Positions 36,289-43,350 of a stretch of DNA of 64,000 nt are shown piece by piece; within the stretch, counting starts at the first letter, position 1, and each line of letters starts with the position of its first letter. This DNA is from a bacterium (GTDB lineage: Bacteria; SZUA-182; DTGQ01). Location: assembly GCA_040755755.1 (NCBI GenBank), contig JBFLZW010000001.1, positions 1-64,000 of the forward strand, written 5' to 3'. Below the pieces are notes generated by a model. The model saw only the letters and a program-made list of their open reading frames with translations, did no database searches and was not told the DNA's origin. A program made the position numbers and the translations under genes.

Positions 36289-37416
36289 TTAATCAGTGTA
36301 CTCCAGGATGAATCCTGCCTGCATCCATTTGCTCGATTCAGTCACCAGGCTCATCAGAAGATCACCCCGCTCCAGTTTCTGCTCCTGGCTATGCTCCTGG
36401 AAAAACTCATCAAGGGCGATTAAAATAGCAGGCGCTCCCTGATACCCCCTGTCCCCCAGCTTGGTATAGAAATTCACCTGCGGTACCTTATAGGTTTTTT
36501 TCAGACCGGCGATGATGAGATCCATAAAGTGCCTGGTTGGGATATTGGCCAGGAAGTATTTCACCCTGTTCATATCCAGGCCGGTTCTGGCCAGCATATT
36601 ATCCATCCCCTTCTTGCACAGGGATGGGGCTACCTTGGCCACATTGGTGATGTTCTGGGTCAAATGGTGCCAGCCATGTTCATAGGCCTCCAGCGGCTGA
36701 GCCCGGTGGCCGCCAAAAAGGGCGTACATGTCAGGGCCTAAACCGGCCCCCACCGATTCCAGATAGGTATCCACAACCCTGAGATTAATCCCCCCCGGAT
36801 TCTTTTTGTTGCTCAACACCACTGCACCGGCCCCATCGCAGAGAAACCAGCGCAGGATAACCTGATCCCTCTCAAGGATTTTCTGGTTGTAGTGCCTGGC
36901 GGACAAAAATGGAGAAGATAACTGAGAGCTCATGAGCAAGGCACTCTGATAGCGGCCATTGGCGATTAAATCCGTCCCGACCTGCAGGGCCTTATAGATT
37001 GAGGTGCAATTGGAATGAATGGACATCTCGGCACAATAGGGGATATTGAGCTTGTCCTGAATCAGGGTGCTGGTAGGCGGAGCAACCTGCTCCATCATGG
37101 CACCGCCGTAAATGAGAAGGTTAATGTCCGAGGCTTTCATCCCGGCCATGTCCAGAGCTTTTCTGGCAGACTTGACACACATGGAAACATTATCTTCAGT
37201 CGGCTTTTTCGTTACCGGATCAATGGCATAGTGGAAGTACTCCATACCCAGCATTTCCTTCATGGTAGGCTGTACCTTTTTGATCCACTTCATGAGTTTC
37301 GGGGGGGCATCGGTGATTTCACCCAGAACACCATCAATACGGTCAAACGGGATCTTGTCCCCTGGCGAAAACGAGCCTATGCCGGTAATGTAAACATCGG
37401 TTCCTCTCTGATTCAT
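36289..37416 (-). CDS. KASIII-like condensing or acyltransfer enzyme
   Basis: 375 residues from the ATG at 37416, preceded by GGAGG at eleven bases. Thiolase fold: Cys137 in HSNCTSIYKAL and His296 in IPTRHFMD. The Asn that completes the canonical FabH triad (GNTSAA) is replaced by Asp322 in KLGDRGYQG. A Cys-His-Asp arrangement is known in KASIII-like acyltransferases such as CerJ, which form esters rather than carbon-carbon bonds. It is the first gene of the cluster as transcribed. It may start chain synthesis or transfer the finished acyl chain; the sequence alone does not decide. Confidence 0.85.
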   Translation of the reverse strand: MNQRGTDVYITGIGSFSPGDKIPFDRIDGVLGEITDAPPKLMKWIKKVQPTMKEMLGMEYFHYAIDPVTKKPTEDNVSMCVKSARKALDMAGMKASDINLLIYGGAMMEQVAPPTSTLIQDKLNIPYCAEMSIHSNCTSIYKALQVGTDLIANGRYQSALLMSSQLSSPFLSARHYNQKILERDQVILRWFLCDGAGAVVLSNKKNPGGINLRVVDTYLESVGAGLGPDMYALFGGHRAQPLEAYEHGWHHLTQNITNVAKVAPSLCKKGMDNMLARTGLDMNRVKYFLANIPTRHFMDLIIAGLKKTYKVPQVNFYTKLGDRGYQGAPAILIALDEFFQEHSQEQKLERGDLLMSLVTESSKWMQAGFILEYTD

Positions 37417-37970
37417 GACAATATATGCCTCCACTAATTTTCTATCGCACTATCGCAATAATGATAAATCTCCTGAGAAAGAGAGTACCAGTATTCTCGT
37501 AACTTACCTGGTTCAACTGGCTCAGTAGTGATTTAACTGTACCCGCAACTTAACTGCTTGAGTAACTAAAAACGGCGCGTCTTAGGCAGCATGTTTTTCT
37601 GCCTGATGTTAAACGTCTGCTGCCTGATGCCTGGTTCATATGAGAGTCTAACTCTTGATTTACAAAAAATTGCCTATATTTTTAATAAAAACTTATCGTC
37701 TGAAACATTAAAAATGTATTAGCAGTTTACTGATAAGGGGTAAAAATATTGGAAGGTTTATGCCCTCTGACTCCTGCCCCTGCAATCCGGCATTCCAATT
37801 GCATTTCCTCTCCGCGGAGATGTAGTTTCAGGTTTTCAGGTTGGCTCAGGAAAGGCAGAGGTTGCGGGAGAGATCTTCGAAAGAAATCCTGTAAAGAGAG
37901 ATGAACAAGAAGGCTGCACGGCCGCTTGAATGCTCTAAGTATCCCATTGTTTCAAGGAGAGAATTTCATC
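37417..37970. other. Divergent intergenic region between lipid cluster and subtilase
   Basis: About 550 bp with no convincing gene. It should contain the promoter of the minus-strand lipid cluster and that of the subtilase. An AT-rich patch occurs at about 37660-37760. A short CTGCCTGATG motif is repeated at 37598-37630. I cannot place promoter boxes confidently. Confidence 0.4.
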
Positions 37971-39902
37971 ATGAGAGAAGAGAACTCCGCCTTCCTGATG
38001 TCTCCGTCTGTCCGGATGACCATTTCATTCACCCTCCTTTTTCTTGCTGTTCTGCTCCCGGCCACGCGGCAGAGTCAGGCAGCGATCATCTACCCGTATG
38101 GCATTCGAATATTGCAGCCCCGCTATACAATCAATGGGGTCAGGCCGATAACCGCACCTCAGGAAGTGCTGATAAAATTTAGACCAGGGGTGATAAATAA
38201 TCAGATCCTGGCTGTCCTCATCCGCTATCAGCTCACGGAGATTTCCTTCAGCCCCTATTCGGGGATCAGAAGATGCCTTCTCCCTGCTCAGATTCCGATC
38301 AACCAGGCCGTCTCTTCCCTGCGGGCAGAACCCTCGATCCTGTATGCGGAGCCGAATTGGCTGGGATATGCTCACCTTATTCCCAATGATCCTTTTCTGC
38401 CCTACCAGTGGCACCTGCCCATGATGAACATCAATGCCGCCTGGGACATCAGCATCGGCGGAGGGGTTGTGGTGGCGGAGCTGGATACCGGGGTGTCTTT
38501 TGAAAACTTCGATATTTACGGACTGGCTCCTGACCTGGCCGGGACCAGTTTTGTGCCGGGTTATGATTTCGTGAACGACGACCCCAACCCGGATGATGAC
38601 GAGGGACATGGAACCCACATCGCCGGAACCATAGCCCAGACAACCGGCAACGGCCTGGGGTGCGCGGGAGGAGCGTTCGGAGCCACCATCATGCCGGTAA
38701 AGGTCATGGACAGCACCGGAAGCGGGACCCTGACCGACATCGTGGACGGGATCTACTATGCAGCCAATAATGGAGCGAAAATTATCAACATGAGCCTTGG
38801 GTTTGGTGACAATCCCACCCTGGCGCTGGAAGATGCGGTGAATTATGCTTACGATAGCGGCTGTCTGCTGATTTGCTCCGCCGGGAACGCCGGGACCAAT
38901 ACGCCAAACTACCCGGCATCCTATCCGGCTTGCATATCAGTCAGTGGAGTCCGGTATGACCTTACCCTGGGCAGTTATTCCAATTACGGTCTGGATATCG
39001 ATCTGTGTGCTCCGGGAGGGGATTTGACCCTGGATCAAAACCTGGACGGCTACCCGGACGGCATCCTGCAGCAGTCCCACGACGGCACCAATTTCACGAA
39101 CTTCGGGTTTTACATGGGCAGGGGAACCTCATGGGCTGCGGCTAATGTCACTGCCGTGGCTGCCCTGGTTATTTCGGCAAGCGGGGGAATCCTTGCTCCG
39201 GCTGATGTAAGGTCGATCCTGGAAACCACGGCCCGTGATCTGGGGACTGCCGGATGGGATGAGTACTTCGGCTGGGGGCTGGTGGATGCATATGCTGCTG
39301 TCAATGCGGCTGTGGCTGCCGCAGCTTCAGCTCAGGTGCTGGGAGCCCGTATTCCGTTTACCCTGAGAGCTCCGGCAACTTCACTTTTGACTGCCGCTGC
39401 CCCCTGGATATCAGCGAACAGCCTGGCGAACCGGCAATGGCAGCTTCAGCAGGCTCTCCAGCAAGGGATCCAGCAGGCAGGCCAATGGCCCTGGCAGGTG
39501 AATCAGCAGCAAGGGGGCTGGGGGATATCTTCGGGGACTTCTTCCGCGGCAGCCCGGTTCGAGGCTTCGTCCTCCCTGGCCGCGGCCCAGATCCTTGGAC
39601 TTTCGGACTGGCTCTTTCCGCTGAGCATGACCGGAGTAGGAGGCCTTACGAATGCCGGTGCAGGTTCACTTTTCCTGAATTCAGCAGGCAGTCAATCGCA
39701 GAATCAATCCCGGTCCTCTTCGGCCAGCCAGCTCTGGGGGAGTCAGGGGATATTTTCCCCCTTGTCCTGGTCCCCCTTATCCTGGCCGCTCGGTTATTCC
39801 GCTGCTCAAAGTTATCAGGCAATCGATTCGATTTTCTGGCCTCTTGCGCCTGGTCAGGGCCTGGCCCTCATTCCGGCTCAAGGGTATGCAAGGCTCTTTT
39901 AG
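37971..39902 (+). CDS. Secreted S8 subtilisin-like serine protease
   Basis: 643 residues from the ATG at 37971, preceded by AAGGAG; an in-frame TTG 45 bp upstream is less likely. Signal peptide at about 15-38 ending QSQAA. An inhibitor-like propeptide (about 60-125) is followed by the catalytic domain with Asp172 (ELDTGV), His213 (GHGTHIAGT), the oxyanion-hole Asn region (CSAGNAGTN) and Ser387 (GRGTSWAAAN). The 170-residue C-terminus is rich in Gln, Trp, Ser and Ala and matches no domain known to me. It is probably an extracellular or surface protease. Confidence 0.92.
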   Translation: MREENSAFLMSPSVRMTISFTLLFLAVLLPATRQSQAAIIYPYGIRILQPRYTINGVRPITAPQEVLIKFRPGVINNQILAVLIRYQLTEISFSPYSGIRRCLLPAQIPINQAVSSLRAEPSILYAEPNWLGYAHLIPNDPFLPYQWHLPMMNINAAWDISIGGGVVVAELDTGVSFENFDIYGLAPDLAGTSFVPGYDFVNDDPNPDDDEGHGTHIAGTIAQTTGNGLGCAGGAFGATIMPVKVMDSTGSGTLTDIVDGIYYAANNGAKIINMSLGFGDNPTLALEDAVNYAYDSGCLLICSAGNAGTNTPNYPASYPACISVSGVRYDLTLGSYSNYGLDIDLCAPGGDLTLDQNLDGYPDGILQQSHDGTNFTNFGFYMGRGTSWAAANVTAVAALVISASGGILAPADVRSILETTARDLGTAGWDEYFGWGLVDAYAAVNAAVAAAASAQVLGARIPFTLRAPATSLLTAAAPWISANSLANRQWQLQQALQQGIQQAGQWPWQVNQQQGGWGISSGTSSAAARFEASSSLAAAQILGLSDWLFPLSMTGVGGLTNAGAGSLFLNSAGSQSQNQSRSSSASQLWGSQGIFSPLSWSPLSWPLGYSAAQSYQAIDSIFWPLAPGQGLALIPAQGYARLF

Positions 39903-39954
39903 GGGAGAAACCTTCCCCGTTGCCTGTTATCAGCAAAAATGCTATCATAAGAGC

Positions 39955-41025
39955 ATGAAAATCGATATTAAAAACCTTACGTTTCCGGAACTTGAGCAGC
40001 TTTTGGCAGACATTGGAGAAAAGCCCTATCATGCCCGGCAGATCGCCCTGTGGATTTACCAGCGGGGTGCGGTGGATTTTGCGGCCATGACGGACCTTTC
40101 CAAGTCCTGCCGCCATAAACTGGAGGAAGGGTATTATATTTCCGAGCTTCCCCTGGTTGAGGTCAGAACAGGGGAAGATGGCTGCTCCAAGTACGTTTTT
40201 CGCCTGCCGGAAGGCCTGGATATCGAGAGCGTGCTCATTCCGGATCAGGAGCGCCTGACCCTGTGCATTTCCACCCAACTGGGATGCAGGCAGGGCTGCC
40301 GCTTTTGTCTTACCAGCCGGATGGGATTTATCCGCAATCTCCTGCCTCATGAAATCTGTGACCAGGTGCTTCAGGTAAAAAAGCGCCTTCCCGACGACCG
40401 GAGAACCCTGAACATCGTCCTGATGGGCATGGGAGAGCCGCTGGACAATTATCAGAATACCGTTGCAGCCATACGTCTTTTGACTTCTCCTTTCGGGCTG
40501 AACATATCCCCGCGCCACATAACGCTGTCTACGGCTGGCCTGGTGAGGGAGTTGTATCAGCTGCACAGGGAGAAGCTGGGCATCAATCTGGCTGTCTCGA
40601 TCAATGCTCCCTCTGACGAAATCCGCAGCAGGTTGATGCCGATCAACCGGCACTATAACCTTGAAGCTCTCGTGCAGGCGCTCAGGGATTTTCCCCTCCC
40701 GGCCCGCAGGAGGTTTACCATCGAGTATATCCTTATCGGCGGGGTGAACGACTCAGCCGAAGCAGCGCGGCAACTGTGCCGGATGCTGCGGGGAATCCCC
40801 TGCAAAGTCAATCTGATCCCCTACAACCCCAACCCCTTTCTCACCTTCCGGGAATGCCCGGAAGCCAGTCTGGAACAGTTCCAGCAGATTCTGGTTCAGC
40901 ATCACCTGACGGTTACGGTCCGAAGAAGCAGAGGCCGGGATATCGGGGCAGCCTGCGGTCAGTTGGGCTATGTCCGCTATCGTGCCCATTGCGCTGAATC
41001 AGAGAAAAAAACCTGCATCTCGTAA
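39955..41025 (+). CDS. rlmN: 23S rRNA (adenine2503-C2)/tRNA methyltransferase RlmN
   Basis: Radical SAM methyltransferase acting on A2503 of 23S rRNA (and A37 of some tRNAs). 356 residues from the ATG at 39955; a longer frame upstream overlaps the subtilase and is not family-like. The CxxxCxxC cluster is CRQGCRFC (Cys111, 115, 118) and the GMGEPLDNY motif is present. The C-terminal Cys that forms the protein-RNA adduct is in AACGQL. It is a housekeeping gene separated from its neighbours by short gaps. Confidence 0.96.
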   Translation: MKIDIKNLTFPELEQLLADIGEKPYHARQIALWIYQRGAVDFAAMTDLSKSCRHKLEEGYYISELPLVEVRTGEDGCSKYVFRLPEGLDIESVLIPDQERLTLCISTQLGCRQGCRFCLTSRMGFIRNLLPHEICDQVLQVKKRLPDDRRTLNIVLMGMGEPLDNYQNTVAAIRLLTSPFGLNISPRHITLSTAGLVRELYQLHREKLGINLAVSINAPSDEIRSRLMPINRHYNLEALVQALRDFPLPARRRFTIEYILIGGVNDSAEAARQLCRMLRGIPCKVNLIPYNPNPFLTFRECPEASLEQFQQILVQHHLTVTVRRSRGRDIGAACGQLGYVRYRAHCAESEKKTCIS

Positions 41026-41189
41026 CCGGGCAGAGAAACTCAGCCGAAATTTGGAATTCCGGATCTTAAAATCTGGAATTATGGCCTGGATTGTATGGCC
41101 TGGAGAGTGAAGGAAATGACTTGCTGTATCCCAAGAGGTTTGGATCTGAGCGAGGGAAAAGAAAATGGCAGCGAACGGGAAAATTAAAA

Positions 41190-41233
41190 AAGGCCCGCTT
41201 CATCAGAATATTCACCTGAATGAAGCGGGCCTT
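41190..41233. terminator. Bidirectional intrinsic terminator
   Basis: A 14-bp perfect stem AAGGCCCGCTTCAT with a 16-base loop. On the minus strand it is followed by TTTTTAATTT, and on the plus strand by CCGGTTTTATT. It lies between the convergent rlmN and Gly/Tyr-rich genes and probably ends both transcripts. Confidence 0.85.
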
Positions 41234-41263
41234 CCGGTTTTATTGTGCAGGGTTAGATCAGGA

Positions 41264-42115
41264 TTAGATCACAGTTCCCCCGATTAACGAGCCGTTGGTG
41301 GAAGCGGTACTGGTGTCGGTTGTACTGCTGCTGCCAGTCCCCGGAATAAAGAGCGAGGGGAAAAACTGACTATAGAGAGAGCCGATCCCTAAACTCGATG
41401 CGATCTGGAGGAACGGTACCTGGTACTGGATGCCGCCAGGTGTGGTAATAGTATAGTACAGGTTCTGAATGCCGAAGGGGCTGCCGAGAGAACCCAGCCC
41501 TCCAAGACCGTAGGAACCCAAAGATGAACCAAGCCCTCCGTACAACCCTCCCAGGCTGGCCAGACTGCTCAATCCTCCAAGTCCCCCCAGGCTCCCAAGG
41601 GTGCTCACCCCCCCAAGGCTTCCCAGGGCTCCAAGGCTTCCGAGACCACCGTATAACCCCGCGGCCGCCAGGCTATAGGCAGCGTACGGCAGCAGTCCAT
41701 AGCCGATGCCGAGGCCATAAACCGACCCGCCATATCCCCCATAAAGCCCGCCATATGTCCCGTAACCAGCATAGTAGAGCGGAGAATAGCCTCCGTAGTA
41801 GGAACTGGCACCTCCGTAATAGCTGCTGCCGTAAAGGCTGCTATAGCTGGAGCTGGATGGATAGCCGTAGCTTCCATAGGTGCTGCCATAGGAAGAGTAG
41901 GCTGTTGAAGGATAGGTGCTGTAGGAGGAATAGGCCAAGGGAGTATAACTCGAAGTCGGATAGGAATAAGCGCTGCCATAGGCACTGGTGCCTGTATAAG
42001 GTGATGTATAGTATGAATAAGCCGGTGACAGTCCACATAACCACATTGTCAGCAGAAAAACGAGTACCATCCCGCCAGCCACTGAGGTGAGCTTCAAAAA
42101 CCAGTTTTTTTTCAT
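41264..42115 (-). CDS. Secreted Gly/Ser/Tyr-rich low-complexity protein
   Basis: 283 residues: a Sec signal (about 1-33, ending SPAYS), a Tyr/Ser-rich stretch (about 34-110), a Gly/Leu/Tyr repeat region (GGLYGG, LGSLGGLGGL), then a compact module at about 220-262 with IQNLYYTI, YQVPFLQIASSLG and FFPSLF. The same module and order recur in the gene at 58984-59769, so the two are paralogues. The low-complexity part suggests a surface fibre, matrix or adhesive protein. No function is assigned and I do not recognise a Pfam family. Confidence 0.8.
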   Translation of the reverse strand: MKKNWFLKLTSVAGGMVLVFLLTMWLCGLSPAYSYYTSPYTGTSAYGSAYSYPTSSYTPLAYSSYSTYPSTAYSSYGSTYGSYGYPSSSSYSSLYGSSYYGGASSYYGGYSPLYYAGYGTYGGLYGGYGGSVYGLGIGYGLLPYAAYSLAAAGLYGGLGSLGALGSLGGVSTLGSLGGLGGLSSLASLGGLYGGLGSSLGSYGLGGLGSLGSPFGIQNLYYTITTPGGIQYQVPFLQIASSLGIGSLYSQFFPSLFIPGTGSSSTTDTSTASTNGSLIGGTVI

Positions 42116-42738
42116 GTTCTTAGCCTTCTATAGAGTGTTAAAGAGAACACAATATACACAAGAGACACAATAGACAGATTGAGCCGCATCAATCAGGGAA
42201 CGTATGTAAACGCACACAGAGGAATACGCCTCAGCAGGCTTGCATACTTCAGCCTGTCAGCCTGATATGCCAGGTGCTGAAAATCAGCACACAGAAACCT
42301 GAATACCGTAAGAATAAGAATGAGACCGAGAAAGAGAGACAAGCCCATCCGGGGCCCGCTGGTGCCTGGATAGAGTACTTTGGTATGACATGGTTGATCA
42401 ATCACCCCCCCGAAATAATAAGGCCATGAGAAAATGGCTCCGGGAAAGAATCAGTGCCGGATATTCTCAATGGCAAATTGAATTTCCTTGCTTATGATAG
42501 CTGCAAACCCTGTGCCATGCCTGGCCGGGGGCATCCGGCAGGCATGGCGGGAATTATCAGGGCGGATATGGATAACCGTAAATGCAGGACAAGGTGCTCA
42601 TGAATGCAGGGCGGGGAAGAGTGGTCATTAATCTCCATTACTGGAGAGGGTGACTATGACATATTTAGCACAAAGAGGCTCTACTATGAATAAATATTCA
42701 TAGTATGCAATAAGTTTCAACATGCAGGCGACGCCTAA
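42116..42738. other. Gene-poor region upstream of the Gly/Tyr-rich gene
   Basis: About 620 bp that probably carries the promoter of the minus-strand Gly/Tyr-rich gene. I see no supported gene, tRNA or strong hairpin. A minus-strand 70-codon frame at 42193-42405 has a hydrophobic centre but no ribosome-binding site and is not called. Confidence 0.4.
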
Positions 42739-43038
42739 CGCACCGCAACCTACGGCATCACAAATATATGGCCAGAGTGGAAAATTTTATTACCTGAAAA
42801 AGGTGTATATAATGTCCGCATATTCGGTTCTGTAGCGCGGGGTGAGGCAGGGCCGGGAAGTGATGGGGATGTCCTTGTGGAATTGGAATCCGGACGCAGT
42901 CTCTTCGATCTTGGTGGTTTCTTAATGGATATGCAAGACCTTCTGGGCTGCAAAGTAGACGTGGTGACCGAGAAGGGTCTGCACTGGTACATACATGACC
43001 GGGTAATCAAAGAAGCAGTACAGCATCCATATCTATGA
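42739..43038 (+). pseudogene. Decayed MntA-type nucleotidyltransferase
   Basis: An open frame from a TAA at 42736 to the TGA at 43036-43038 reads as an MNT protein: [20 protein letters not shown], then [20 protein letters not shown], and [11 protein letters not shown] near the end. There is no in-frame ATG, GTG or TTG ahead of the conserved core. The usual SDID/SDLD motif is SDGD. It is followed directly by a HepT remnant with an in-frame stop. I conclude that an MntA/HepT (type VII) toxin-antitoxin module has decayed here. Confidence 0.82.
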
Positions 43039-43333
43039 GTGTATCACCCGCATTGAGGGGTATATCATGGGGGGTAAAGATGAGTTTATGGCTTCCACAC
43101 TCCTTCAAGATGCCGTAATACGTAATCTTCAAATCATGGCCGAGTCCACCCAGTGAATTTCGGACTCCCTGAAGTCCTCACATCCTGATGTGCCGTGGCG
43201 AGATATCTCTGGTTTTCGGAACATGTTAGTACATGATTACCTGGGTCTGGACCCCGAATATATCTGGCAGATTGTTGAAAAACATCTGCCTCTACTCAAG
43301 CAGCGAATTATGATGACGATAGTTAAAAAATGA
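43037..43333 (+). pseudogene. Decayed HepT/DUF86 HEPN RNase with in-frame stop
   Basis: The frame reads GGKDEFMASTLLQDAVIRNL, then QIMAESTQ, a TGA stop at 43154-43156, and continues in the same frame as ISDSLKSSHPDVPWRDISGF and RNMLVHDYLGLD to the TGA at 43331-43333. The RNase motif Rx4HxY (RNMLVHDY) lies after the premature stop. About ten N-terminal residues of intact HepT proteins are also missing at the junction with MntA. It is unlikely to make a functional toxin unless the TGA is read through. Confidence 0.85.
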
Positions 43334-43350
43334 TAAAGTATATCTGCCCC

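Noticed and set aside
23050-37416. Ladderane or hopanoid biosynthesis
   Set aside because: The radical SAM, KS and ACP set is suggestive, but the CrtI-like desaturases of ladderane gene sets and squalene-type cyclases are absent.
39844-39954. N-terminal extension of rlmN
   Set aside because: It overlaps the subtilase end in another frame; RlmN homologues begin at the ATG at 39955.
42193-42405. Minus-strand 70-codon ORF with a hydrophobic stretch
   Set aside because: It would start at GTG with no usable ribosome-binding site, lies in a promoter-like gap, and has no family resemblance.
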